Source: Candidatus Omnitrophota bacterium (GTDB taxonomy: Bacteria > Omnitrophota > Omnitrophia > Omnitrophales > JACQLI01). From it: a stretch of 29,235 bases of DNA. Below, one piece after another: positions 16,000-24,640 of this stretch (position 1 is the first letter of the stretch; each line of letters starts with the position of its first letter). The DNA is taken from positions 1 through 29,235 of the forward strand of contig JACQLI010000051.1 of assembly GCA_016204125.1 (NCBI GenBank), given 5' to 3'. A program made the translations under genes and the position numbers. The notes beneath the pieces were generated by a model. It made no database searches and had not been told where the DNA came from. It saw only the letters and a program-made list of their open reading frames with translations.

Positions 16000-16681
16000 A
16001 TGAGAGAATCGGTGCATTTCGCTCGTCTCTGGCAAGCTGAAGAAGCTCGTATTGAGTAAACTGATCCCGAGCTTTTTCAAACCCATGCCCCCTCGTTTCT
16101 GTGGGAAAAACTGTTTTCCAGCCTCTCCTTCTCATTCGGGCATCGATGTAAAGGTTCCAAAGGACATGGAAGCGTTCCCGAACAAGCTCATTCTCAAGTT
16201 CCGATTCTCCGCCCAAATCAAGTCTAGGTGAATATTGAAAAACGGGGTCGAGCATATCGGATGTACGCATAAATTCGCTTCTGAGATACGCCTGTAGCCA
16301 AGACCTATCATTTATACGGATCGCCTGAAGGCGAATAAGGACCGTTTTTTTTCCTTCTTCGTCATAAAGTTCTGTCTCTTCATCCTTCTTTGTCCAGGCT
16401 CGTTTGACAAAAATAAGGGGCTTCGTCTGAAGAATAAGAGGAAACTGGAGTATGATTTCTTTAAAAATGCTACTCAGCCCAAGCTTTTGGAACCATTCCG
16501 TGTAGAACGACCTGAATCGCTCATCGCGCTCCTCCTCAGTCTTCGTCTCCTCATAAATCTTGTCGCGTTGATCATAGAAAGATTTTGCGAGGAGGCAATT
16601 TCCTTCCTCTTCTCGTCTCATTTCCAAGAAGACGACTTCTTCCACGAAGGCGTTATCAAATCGAAGGTGAATAGTTTCCAT
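15998..16681 (-). CDS. Unknown soluble protein at the end of the nxr-like operon (227 aa)
   Basis: Not recognised. No signal peptide or membrane helix; rich in Glu, Arg and aromatic residues, and predicted mainly helical. Notable stretches are DPVFQYSPRLDLGG, ENELVRERFHVLWNLYIDARMRRRGWKTVFP and VFFLEM-type charged N-terminus. There is no HExxH or cysteine cluster. It begins inside the end of the chaperone gene (26-base overlap), so it is translated with it and likely serves maturation or regulation of the Nxr/Nar-like enzyme. It is last in the run; its stop is covered by the tatA operator. Confidence 0.72.
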   Translation of the reverse strand: METIHLRFDNAFVEEVVFLEMRREEEGNCLLAKSFYDQRDKIYEETKTEEERDERFRSFYTEWFQKLGLSSIFKEIILQFPLILQTKPLIFVKRAWTKKDEETELYDEEGKKTVLIRLQAIRINDRSWLQAYLRSEFMRTSDMLDPVFQYSPRLDLGGESELENELVRERFHVLWNLYIDARMRRRGWKTVFPTETRGHGFEKARDQFTQYELLQLARDERNAPILS

Positions 16682-17429
16682 CGGTTTCCTTTAAAGGACA
16701 GGCGGTACAGGAGGTCTCTTCCTGTTTTTCAAGAGCGCGAAGCGGGAGATCTTGCGGGCCCGGCTTGATGCCTAACGCCCTGCATTCTTCAAGAATAAAC
16801 GCAAGGGCAAAGTCAGCAATGGCTCGATGTAGGCTTGCTCGAGTCTGTTTTGCAACCCTCAGTGTAAATACAGGAAGCCAGCGGCTTAAGTGATCTGCAA
16901 GGAAGCGTGTGCTGGCATCTCGGCATATCTCGGCCTTTTCCTCACCATCATGTTCGAGCGCGTAAGCTTCCTTGAATGTTAGGAAATGGAGAAAATCACA
17001 CTCAACAGCAACATGATCCACCCGCTCGTGGACTGTGTGAGCAATCTTGAGTCCGAATGCTTGGTAAAAGGCCGCAATATCTCCAAGCTCATGAGGTTGT
17101 CTGTGGCTGTGTTCTTCTCCGTACTCCAACTCATAGGGGGGCGTAGAGCCGTAAGCTGCGTGTCCAAAGATCCGTTCGTGTTCACGAGTCCACTCTTGAA
17201 GGGAGATTTTCTCAAGCTCTTTGTTAAGAGCCTCAGACGCTTTAATTAAAAAGCCCTCTTTGCTGGTGTCCAGTATTTGCACAGCGTCTAGCCACTCTCG
17301 AAAGGATTTTTTCCAGAGGAGTTCGAGGTGCTCTTTACCAGGATGGCGAAAGAGAAATGCCAGGGCTCTGTAAAGCGTGCTTCGTGCTAAGAGTTCCGCA
17401 GTCTTATGGATTTCTTTAATTTCTGGCAT
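16656..17429 (-). CDS. TorD/NarJ-type chaperone for the nxr-like enzyme
   Basis: 257 residues, helical and cytoplasmic. Family signs are EHERIFGH, the STPPYELEYG segment (about 115-124), and ERVDHVAVECDFLHFLTFKEAYAL, equivalent to the E-x2-D/H-x2-E core of TorD-like proteins. It is longer than the psr-side chaperone and carries a C-terminal CTACPL motif near residue 243 that may bind metal. ATG 17429 has gaggagg five bases upstream, 13 bases after the beta-subunit gene. It is expected to assemble the catalytic subunit before Tat export (NxrD/NarJ role). Confidence 0.85.
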   Translation of the reverse strand: MPEIKEIHKTAELLARSTLYRALAFLFRHPGKEHLELLWKKSFREWLDAVQILDTSKEGFLIKASEALNKELEKISLQEWTREHERIFGHAAYGSTPPYELEYGEEHSHRQPHELGDIAAFYQAFGLKIAHTVHERVDHVAVECDFLHFLTFKEAYALEHDGEEKAEICRDASTRFLADHLSRWLPVFTLRVAKQTRASLHRAIADFALAFILEECRALGIKPGPQDLPLRALEKQEETSCTACPLKETDGNYSPSI

Positions 17430-17442
17430 TGTGCCTCCTCAT

Positions 17443-18681
17443 TTAAATCGAATTCTGGTGAATATTTGGCCGTACATAAAAAGGCTCCTCAACTTGTGTA
17501 CGGAAAATTTCTCGCTCCGCTTTGTCATACGCAATGATGGTGTCGTTATACATGGTGAAAGGTTTACCGTGAATTTCTGTTTCAAAGACCTTTGGTCCTT
17601 CCTTGATCTCGTAACGATAGATGATTTCCTTTGCTCGCCTGTAAAGCTGTAGGACGGCGAGGAGCTCACGATCAGGAACCATGTATGTGTCGAGCGCATG
17701 GTCCACGCCAGGACCAAACATTTGCTTCAGATAATTTCTAGGCACCCACCTGGGCGGAATGTAGTAGCCATTCGGTTCTGTCCCAAACTGGGGATAAAGG
17801 GGAAGCGCCACTTTCGCTACCTTTGCGAGGTAATAAAGAGGATTATACCGATCTTCGACCCAACTTCCGTCTTTTGCGATCTTTACAAGCCCCTGTAACC
17901 TGATCTGTCCGATGCAAGAAGTCATGCACCTGGTTTCCATCGGACGTCCCTCGCTTTGTGGATCTTTACCTTCGAGGCGGGGATAACACGCGATACATTT
18001 TTCAGTGACGCGTGTACTCGGTCGGTACATTGATTTTTTATAAGGACAAGCTGCGACACATTTCCGGTAGCCACGGCAGCGTTCTTGATCAATCAGTACG
18101 ACACCGTCCTCAGGCCGTTTGTAAATCGCGTTACGCGGACACGCGGCAAGACAGCCGGGATAGGTGCAATGATTACAAATGCGGGCAAGATAGAAGAACC
18201 ACGTCTTATGTTCAGGGAGCGAGGCGCCTTTCTTGTCAAAAACCATCGGCCTTCCTTTCTTGCTGACAGCACTATCCTCATAAATATTAGGAAATCGCCA
18301 CTCTTCATCCGTGGGTAAGTACCCTAACACTCGCTCGGGCTCAGATCCAATATGTGTTTCTGCAGCTTCAAAGATCGTTTTCCCTTCATAGATACTATTA
18401 TTCCATTTTTGGCCGCCTGGGTTGGCTTCTTCCAGAAGTTTTAGGATTTTAACATCCCAAGATTGGGGATAACCCCCGTAAGGCTTCGTCTCGACATTAT
18501 TCCACCACATGTATTCCTGTCCCTTCGAAAAGGTCCAAGTCGACTTGCACGCCATGGTACAGGTTTGACAGCCGATGCAACGGTTGAGATTAAAACAGAA
18601 GGCGAATTGCCACTTAGGATGTGCTTCTGGGTGAGGGTAGGACATCGCCCGACCAAGTTGCCAATTGTAGACTTGACTCAT
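17443..18681 (-). CDS. nxrB: Nitrite oxidoreductase / nitrate reductase beta subunit (NxrB/NarH-like)
   Basis: 412 residues from ATG 18681, which overlaps the preceding stop as ATGA. Cluster ligands: C35/38/41/45; C169/172/177/181; C202-Y205-C208-C212; C229/232/252/256. The Y at 205 replaces one cysteine, as Trp does in NarH CRGW, predicting one [3Fe-4S] and three [4Fe-4S] clusters. Segments such as FSKGQEYMWWNNVETKPYGGYPQ resemble the NxrB of Nitrospira. No Tat signal: it should be co-exported with the alpha subunit. It carries electrons from the Mo subunit to the haem subunit. Nitrite oxidation or nitrate reduction cannot be told apart by sequence. Confidence 0.92.
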   Translation of the reverse strand: MSQVYNWQLGRAMSYPHPEAHPKWQFAFCFNLNRCIGCQTCTMACKSTWTFSKGQEYMWWNNVETKPYGGYPQSWDVKILKLLEEANPGGQKWNNSIYEGKTIFEAAETHIGSEPERVLGYLPTDEEWRFPNIYEDSAVSKKGRPMVFDKKGASLPEHKTWFFYLARICNHCTYPGCLAACPRNAIYKRPEDGVVLIDQERCRGYRKCVAACPYKKSMYRPSTRVTEKCIACYPRLEGKDPQSEGRPMETRCMTSCIGQIRLQGLVKIAKDGSWVEDRYNPLYYLAKVAKVALPLYPQFGTEPNGYYIPPRWVPRNYLKQMFGPGVDHALDTYMVPDRELLAVLQLYRRAKEIIYRYEIKEGPKVFETEIHGKPFTMYNDTIIAYDKAEREIFRTQVEEPFYVRPNIHQNSI

Positions 18682-18950
18682 GATTTTTTCCTTTCTGGCC
18701 TCCACATTCTCATCGCTTCTTGAATGACACTGCGGATAAATTCATCCCCTTTTTGTTTCCATGCAAGGTAAGGTCCCTGATAAAATGGATTTCGAAACAT
18801 CGCAAATAATCTCTCTTCGTCATAACCCTCGCGGGCAAATTCCTCGGCAAAGCAGAGCGCCATATCGCGCAGCTCGTCTTCACTCTGAGCCGGTAGCTCA
18901 ATTCCAATCATTTCCATCGGGTCTTCAGGATCTGTTTCATCTTTTGGCAT
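18678..18950 (-). CDS. Unknown small acidic protein between nxrA and nxrB (90 aa)
   Basis: Not recognised. It starts MPKDETDPEDPMEM, then a helical acidic section (EDELRDMALCFAEEFAREG) and FRNPFYQGPYLAWKQKGDEFI, ending RPERKKS. There is no signal, membrane helix or metal motif beyond a single cysteine (C33). Its stop is coupled to the nxrB start (ATGA) and its start is 13 bases after the nxrA stop, so it is made with the enzyme subunits. Its position between the alpha and beta genes suggests an assembly or structural role, which is inference. Codon use looks like its neighbours. Confidence 0.75.
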   Translation of the reverse strand: MPKDETDPEDPMEMIGIELPAQSEDELRDMALCFAEEFAREGYDEERLFAMFRNPFYQGPYLAWKQKGDEFIRSVIQEAMRMWRPERKKS

Positions 18951-18963
18951 AAACGTTTCTCCG

Positions 18964-21900
18964 TTATCCTTGGATAAAGCCGCCTTTTAAATATTTGGTC
19001 ATGACGTCGTTTTCGTTTCCCGGCGTAAAACCTGTTCTCGCCGGCTCCCAAACCCCCTTGCCACCAAGTCCACCATCTTCGGCTTTGGTCACTCGAACCA
19101 AAGTTTCTTTAGGTACGGTATTGACAGCGTGGTTATCAGCTTCTCCACCGAAGATAAAAGACATAAAGATCTTAGCCTTATGAAAGAGGGTATCTGTCTG
19201 ATGCATGGGCATGTGCCAGTTTCGTGTAACACTTTGTTGGGATCCGTAACGGAAATTTGCTTGATACATTCCTCCTTCGGAAAGGGCTCTTCCATCAGGT
19301 CTTGTCTCGTGGGCTTTAACCGATTTCTCGGTGGCTATGTAAGTTCCGTGTTTCATCATCGTTACGTTGTAAGGGTAAGCAGAATTGTATTTCACACGAA
19401 GCATGAGCCGCGCCACCTTGTAAAAGGGATCGCTGGGTTTCGCACCAATGTACGGACGGTCTGCTGGATTGGCATCCACGTAGACGTAATCGCCATCGTT
19501 GATCCCAAGATCCTTCGCGGCCTGCGGGTTCATATGGATTTGGTGTTCACCCACTCCAGGTGTCCTCTTATCCATTCGGTAGGGATCGCCAAAATTGGAA
19601 TCCCAAATCTGATGCCAATCTACATTGCTCCAAAGCGAGTGGACCCGATGTCGGCTCTTTGGTGTCAAACAGAAGAACTTGAAGCCGCGCTCCCAGAGAA
19701 AATTTTTCGTAGTCTTGGCCTGCGACCAAGGCATCTTTACATTGCGGACAGTGCGGTCATCCCAGTGTTCTGCATCAAGGGGAATGCCGTAGTCATTTGG
19801 GCGAATGTAAGGGTTGGCGCTGACGATTACATTCGGAAGGTAAGGGGTTGCTTCAGGTCCTTCGCGGTGGACAACAAAGTTTTCCCCGTACTCAATCGCA
19901 TCGGGCACATCCGTATAGGCTTGTAGCCGTCCGTGATCGGTATAAAAGGGAATGTCTTCATTCACCTGTTCCCAGAAGGGGATGCGGGGATAAGTCCTGA
20001 ATAGCATCAGCGCTCCTCCGGGAGGCCCGTATTTTCCCGCCATGATGTCTGTCAACTTATAACCCGTTGTCGTTGTGGAAGAGTCAAGGAGGCGTTGGAT
20101 GTAAACCTCCCGCTTCCCTTCAAGTGCAAATTTCCAATAGTCGCGAATGCGTTGGTCACCTGTGAGATCGGCGAGTTTTGTTGCGATATCAGCTAGAATT
20201 GATAAGTCGTCGCGACTGTCAAAAACGGGTGGAATTCCTCCTTTCCAAATTTGCAGGAATGGGTTGGAACAGGAGGCTGTTACTTCTAAGCCTTCGGATT
20301 CAATCCAGCTATTGGCTGGTAGGGCGATATCAGAATATTCGATAGACGCCGTCATCTGAATGTCGACGGAGACCAGCATCTCAATATTGGGATTCACATT
20401 CTTGAGCATTTCGTAGACCCACTTTGCATTATTGATGAGGTTCACATTCGAGTAGAGGATTGCCTTTGTCGGAGTGGGCATATGGGTTTTGCCTGTGAAG
20501 ACCTTGCGGCCTTCTTTGGGTGTGTCCACAATGAGCGGTTTGTCCCCATGATTCCAATAGGCAGGTTCCTCGTCTTTGGTGTAGGCCTTGACTTTGATTT
20601 CTTTTCCGTGTACCGCTGGATCGAGATTCGGATTAAACGGATCTTCCGCAACCCATCCTTTAAAACCGGGTCCTGTCCAAGGCGAACCTTGGAAGAGGGC
20701 TGCTTTGTAGTTACCCGCCCAGCCATACGCACCCGCACCGCGCTCGCCAATATTTCCGGTAAGAATAAGAGGAAGATAAGCCGCACGGTTCATCTCAGTC
20801 GCATGGAAATAGTGATGAATTCCTTCTCCCTGGTGGATCGCAACGGGTTTGATCGTAGCCATGTCTTTAGCAAGGCGTTCGATCAACTCTTTCGGCGCAT
20901 GGGTAATTTCATGGACAGTGTCCAGGTCGTAATCCTTGAGATGGATCTTGTAAAGGGAGAAGACCGTCATTACCTCCACGTCTTTGCCGTCCACAGTCTT
21001 TACCGTAAAAGTTCCTTCCAGGGCAGGACGAATTCCTTTTTGAATCATCCGATTCCCAACTTCGTCCCTTGTGATCGGTGCTGGACCATTTGTTGCTTCA
21101 TCCCAGACGAGAAAATCGCCTAGTTTTTCATACTGATCGTCGTGCAGGCCCTGGATAGTGTAACTAGGTCCATCTTTTGAAAGCTGGCCTTTATAGCCGG
21201 GAATAATTTCGTGGGCCTTTAAGCGTTTGAGATTGTCTGTGCGAACAAGAAGAGGAAAATCAGTGAATTTAAGAACAAAATCACGATCAAACCCATTCTG
21301 ATCGATCATGAGTTTTGTGATGCCCAAGAAAAGCGCCGCATCCGTTTGGGGTCGGATCGGAATCCAATAATCCGACTTGGTTGCTGGCGGGCTGTATTCA
21401 GGCGCGATGGTCACAAGTTTTGCTCCGCGCTCCATACATTCGATGAACCAGTGGGAATCGGTGAGTTTGTTCTCCACCAAATTTTTCCCGTCCTGAATGA
21501 TGAGTTTGCTAAACCTGAGATCATTGAAATCACAATCGGCGTTCTGAAGGCCGTGCACCCAGGGATGTCCTGGTGCTTGGTCGCCATGCCATGTGTAATT
21601 GGACCAGATTCTGCCTGCCCGCGCCTTATCAGGTCCAACGTTTCTGATCTGGGCATCAAGTAGGGCCGTCGTATTTGCAAGTCGATACATTCCGTACTTT
21701 CCAAAGACACCCAAGAGGCCCATGCCACCTCTGAATTTTAAGGTTCTCGTACCAGCGCCTTCCATGGGTTCGAGCATTTCTTCGGGATAACCTTGTGCCA
21801 GAAGTTTTTTCTTCCCTTCTTCGCCACTGTAACGTTTGGCGATGGCAACGAGTCCCTTCGCAATGTAGTTATTCACATCATCCCAACTGACTTTTTCAAA

Positions 21901-22404
21901 GATATCTGTTCCCCTAGAATCGAATTTGTATTTGGCCTTATTTTCAGGAGTGAAATCGGGAAAACCCGCGTCTGCCCACTCGCGCCATCCCTTTCGGATG
22001 ATTGGGTGTTTGAGTCGGTAGGGGCCGTAAACAAGGCGATGAAAGGTATAACCCTTGGCGCACTGGCGTGGATTCCAATTGGGCGTCGCTTTGTTGCCAT
22101 AAAGATCGGCATAGTTTTGGTAATCGTACTGATTGCCCATTCGAATAACAACGCCGTTTCTTACGTAAGCGGTTGCTCGGCAGGCATGAGTATCATTGGG
22201 AGAGCAAACCCAAGAAAAGGTGCTGTCATAACGGTACTGGTCTCGGTAGATTTTTTCCCAGTCACGAGCAGGGTAGTAGGCGAGGGGATTCTCAATCTCC
22301 TGGACCGCTTCAAATGCCCAGAGGGGGAGACTATTCAGTGTCCAGTAGAGTCCAGCTCCGGCGCTAACAAGCCTTTTTAAAAATTCACGCCGTGTCATTA
22401 CCAT
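18964..22404 (-). CDS. nxrA: Nitrite oxidoreductase / nitrate reductase catalytic subunit (NxrA/NarG-like)
   Basis: 1146 residues, DMSO-reductase type II family. The N-terminus has a Tat motif (TRREFLKRL, 4-12), so the active site is periplasmic, unlike NarG of E. coli. The proximal cluster region aligns with NarG H49/C53/C57 as C67/D71/C75, with C115 the likely fourth ligand; an Asp at the second position is unusual for Nar. D275 in TWHGDQAPGHPWVHG is in the Mo-ligand Asp region. Other features are IPIRPQTDAALFL, ALPANSWIESEGLEVT and a complete C-terminal pterin-binding domain (IHMNPQAAKDLGINDGDYVYVD). ATG 22404 has aggagg nine bases upstream. NarG homologues acting as selenate, chlorate or hydrocarbon dehydrogenases are possible, but the beta subunit favours Nxr. 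Confidence 0.9.
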   Translation of the reverse strand: MVMTRREFLKRLVSAGAGLYWTLNSLPLWAFEAVQEIENPLAYYPARDWEKIYRDQYRYDSTFSWVCSPNDTHACRATAYVRNGVVIRMGNQYDYQNYADLYGNKATPNWNPRQCAKGYTFHRLVYGPYRLKHPIIRKGWREWADAGFPDFTPENKAKYKFDSRGTDIFEKVSWDDVNNYIAKGLVAIAKRYSGEEGKKKLLAQGYPEEMLEPMEGAGTRTLKFRGGMGLLGVFGKYGMYRLANTTALLDAQIRNVGPDKARAGRIWSNYTWHGDQAPGHPWVHGLQNADCDFNDLRFSKLIIQDGKNLVENKLTDSHWFIECMERGAKLVTIAPEYSPPATKSDYWIPIRPQTDAALFLGITKLMIDQNGFDRDFVLKFTDFPLLVRTDNLKRLKAHEIIPGYKGQLSKDGPSYTIQGLHDDQYEKLGDFLVWDEATNGPAPITRDEVGNRMIQKGIRPALEGTFTVKTVDGKDVEVMTVFSLYKIHLKDYDLDTVHEITHAPKELIERLAKDMATIKPVAIHQGEGIHHYFHATEMNRAAYLPLILTGNIGERGAGAYGWAGNYKAALFQGSPWTGPGFKGWVAEDPFNPNLDPAVHGKEIKVKAYTKDEEPAYWNHGDKPLIVDTPKEGRKVFTGKTHMPTPTKAILYSNVNLINNAKWVYEMLKNVNPNIEMLVSVDIQMTASIEYSDIALPANSWIESEGLEVTASCSNPFLQIWKGGIPPVFDSRDDLSILADIATKLADLTGDQRIRDYWKFALEGKREVYIQRLLDSSTTTTGYKLTDIMAGKYGPPGGALMLFRTYPRIPFWEQVNEDIPFYTDHGRLQAYTDVPDAIEYGENFVVHREGPEATPYLPNVIVSANPYIRPNDYGIPLDAEHWDDRTVRNVKMPWSQAKTTKNFLWERGFKFFCLTPKSRHRVHSLWSNVDWHQIWDSNFGDPYRMDKRTPGVGEHQIHMNPQAAKDLGINDGDYVYVDANPADRPYIGAKPSDPFYKVARLMLRVKYNSAYPYNVTMMKHGTYIATEKSVKAHETRPDGRALSEGGMYQANFRYGSQQSVTRNWHMPMHQTDTLFHKAKIFMSFIFGGEADNHAVNTVPKETLVRVTKAEDGGLGGKGVWEPARTGFTPGNENDVMTKYLKGGFIQG

Positions 22405-22417
22405 AACCGATTGCCTC

Positions 22418-24082
22418 CTATTCTTCGAGTGTCAATTCATTCCAGATCGAAACACTCTTTTGGCCGTCGCGGTCGCCGACACTCCCATCCCAAATCGCAA
22501 ATGCTACGCTGACTTTATTCCCAGGCTGAAAGGTGATATCTTCCATTTTGTCCGCTTTCAATTCGCGAGAGAAAACAATCTGCCATCCATCGTCTTTCCA
22601 AACCCCTTCAGCTTTGCCACTGGAAACCTTTGGATGGTAAGTCGTGAAAGTTCCAAGTCCCTTGGCCTTACCTTCCTCCAAAGCAGAATTCTTGGTAGGG
22701 TCGGCTAGAGGATTTCCAGCCCCCCAGGCGGTTACGAATTGAGGGTCATGAAATTCAGTTTTTGACTCACGTGTTTCGAATGGTGCTCCATGTTTATAAC
22801 TCTTGTCCGATTCGTACCAATCTATCGCTGTATTGGGGTAACGTGTCTCAATGTCGTCTCTTTGTTTTAAATCTTCCTGCCAGGAGGCCTTCCAATGCCA
22901 GATATGGACAATCCCTTTAGAGTCTCCCATCCCGAAGAAGGGCGGATCCTTTTCAGAAGAGAATTCGATGGCCGCTCCATCAGAAAAGGTTTGGGGAAGC
23001 GTCCCTGATTTATCCTCAGTCGGATCTTTCCATGTTAGGTGGATGGCGATCTGTTTGTCGTTATAGAGCGCTTTGATCTCCACTCCTTCGATACGATTGT
23101 CGCGCCACCAGAGTGGGGTAAGGGCCACATAAGTTGACTGAGTCGTCTGCCACTCTTTTGCCACAGGATCCAAGGGGAGAGCCCCCTGAACCTTCTTAGC
23201 AGGGATTTCACGACGGACAAGACGCACACGCTCTTCAACCCCTTCCTTTGGGAGCGTTTTTACATAGTGAATGAGATCCCATATTTGCTCTTCGTTAAAC
23301 GCGGCTTGGTAAGAAGGCATCGGTGAGCCCGGTAACCCGGCCGTCATGCGATGGTAAAGCGCTTCGCTCGTTGGTTCACCTTTAAAAATCCCACTCGTGA
23401 GATCGCGAGGCCTGAGGGGTAGTCCAAGATTATCCCTCATAATTTGTTGCCCGTCCCCTTTTCCTTGAAGACCATGGCAGGGAGCGCAGGCCTTCACGAA
23501 AAGTTCCCTTCCGCGAGCAAGTGACTCAGACGTAGCTTGGGGTTCAGGTGGAACATGTATTACAGAGGCGGGATCGATCTTTCGTACGGCATACTTTTTC
23601 TGAATGTCCCACGGTAGTTCTTTTTTAAATTTTTGTTCGTCTATCTCGCCACGGCGTTTGGCTTCTCCTAGTTGTGCTAGATAACGCACATAATAGACGA
23701 GCCCCCAACGGTCTATTTCAGACAAGGATTCCCACGATGGCATTGCAGAGCCCGGCATCCCACGGGTAACTGTCTTGAATAAATCTTCATCCGTTGGAAT
23801 CATCTCAGTTGTTGAGATCAGTCGAAACTCATTGCGTGTGAAATCCCTTGCTTTTGGATACAAAAGGTAAGCAGCCAATCCGTCTCCCGCGCCCTGAAGG
23901 CCGTGACAGATAGCGCACTGTTTTTGATAGACAACCTCTCCTTTTGAAAAGAGATCCTTCGTCAAAGATGGTTTTTCCCCAGCGGATATTTGAGTTTGTG
24001 CGGACGTTGTGACTTGGAAAACAGTGAAGCAGGCGACAGAAAGGAAAACGAGAACAATAAAAAGGAGTGCCTTCGTTCTCAA
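22418..24082 (-). CDS. Two-cytochrome-c plus heme-b gamma subunit (NxrC-like, EBDH-gamma type)
   Basis: 554 residues: a Sec signal (cleavage after TTSA, about residue 28), then two cytochrome c domains, then a dimethylsulfide-dehydrogenase/ethylbenzene-dehydrogenase gamma-type domain. Haem c sites are C56AIC59H60 (Met ligand M114) and C199APC202H203 (M255). The C-terminal domain has FFGMGD (M385) and GQKS (K542), matching the Met and Lys axial ligands of the gamma haem b. Electron flow would be Mo subunit, FeS subunit, haem b, then the fused haems c, then soluble cytochrome. The start is TTG at 24082, following aaggag, since an ATG in another frame stops at once. It begins one base after the hemerythrin stop. 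Confidence 0.87.
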   Translation of the reverse strand: MRTKALLFIVLVFLSVACFTVFQVTTSAQTQISAGEKPSLTKDLFSKGEVVYQKQCAICHGLQGAGDGLAAYLLYPKARDFTRNEFRLISTTEMIPTDEDLFKTVTRGMPGSAMPSWESLSEIDRWGLVYYVRYLAQLGEAKRRGEIDEQKFKKELPWDIQKKYAVRKIDPASVIHVPPEPQATSESLARGRELFVKACAPCHGLQGKGDGQQIMRDNLGLPLRPRDLTSGIFKGEPTSEALYHRMTAGLPGSPMPSYQAAFNEEQIWDLIHYVKTLPKEGVEERVRLVRREIPAKKVQGALPLDPVAKEWQTTQSTYVALTPLWWRDNRIEGVEIKALYNDKQIAIHLTWKDPTEDKSGTLPQTFSDGAAIEFSSEKDPPFFGMGDSKGIVHIWHWKASWQEDLKQRDDIETRYPNTAIDWYESDKSYKHGAPFETRESKTEFHDPQFVTAWGAGNPLADPTKNSALEEGKAKGLGTFTTYHPKVSSGKAEGVWKDDGWQIVFSRELKADKMEDITFQPGNKVSVAFAIWDGSVGDRDGQKSVSIWNELTLEE

Positions 24083-24083
24083 A

Positions 24084-24590
24084 TCATCTCCTTTGCGAAT
24101 TGAGTGATACTATTTCTTTTTGGAGTGTTGACTTCTCACTGGGGCGAAGTTCCCGGTTAGCAACTTTGTAAACAGTCTCAGTCTCCTCCTGGATATGATT
24201 CCTCAAAAGATAAATGAGATAGAGACCTTGTTCTCTCAGCCTTTCTGTCATCTCGCCACGGATTGATTCGTACTTTTTTTTTGGAATCTCCTGTAGAAGA
24301 AACCTAAAGCCTTCGAGATTTTTTCTGAAGTCTTCATGTTCAGCCTGAAGAAGATGAATGACAGACTCAAGTTTCGGCAAATGGGTCTCAACAAATGGAA
24401 AAAGGATTTTTTCTTCGAGATTGAGATGTGGCATCAACTCCTTGTCGAAGAAATCAAGGACCCGCCCCGCTTCTTTTAAATTTTTTCCCAATCGAACTTT
24501 TCCTTCGAACCGAAGATTTGTCAGGATGTCTTGTAATCGATCAATCTTCTGAAGGGTATCTGTATGGGCATTCTCAAGTAATGCAACCAT
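24084..24590 (-). CDS. Hemerythrin-like (HHE) domain protein
   Basis: 168 residues from ATG 24590, chosen because ggagggg lies upstream and the predicted transcription start (about 24641) excludes the longest frame. An alternative ATG at 24629 remains possible. Ligand pattern: H9, H55-x3-E59, H85 and H132-x3-E136, the diiron carboxylate set of hemerythrins. Residues are mainly helical, no signal peptide. Such proteins bind O2 or NO or sense them. It is the first gene of the nxr-like operon and has a CRP/FNR-type site in front. It could protect the enzyme from oxygen or serve as a NO scavenger; this is inferred. Confidence 0.85.
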   Translation of the reverse strand: MVALLENAHTDTLQKIDRLQDILTNLRFEGKVRLGKNLKEAGRVLDFFDKELMPHLNLEEKILFPFVETHLPKLESVIHLLQAEHEDFRKNLEGFRFLLQEIPKKKYESIRGEMTERLREQGLYLIYLLRNHIQEETETVYKVANRELRPSEKSTLQKEIVSLNSQRR

Positions 24591-24640
24591 TTTCTTTACC
24601 CCTCCTTTTTTAGCTGCTATTTTTGACATCTTTTTTCTTC

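Noticed and set aside
19129..22380. Several long plus-strand frames (for example 19129-19926, 20482-21123, 21793-22380)
   Set aside because: They are antisense to the clear NxrA-like gene, have no ribosome binding sites and no recognisable domains.
18964..24082. Ethylbenzene-, dimethylsulfide-, chlorate- or selenate-type enzyme instead of Nxr/Nar
   Set aside because: Kept as a possibility, but the beta subunit and the TWHGDQAPGHP region resemble Nxr proteins more closely.
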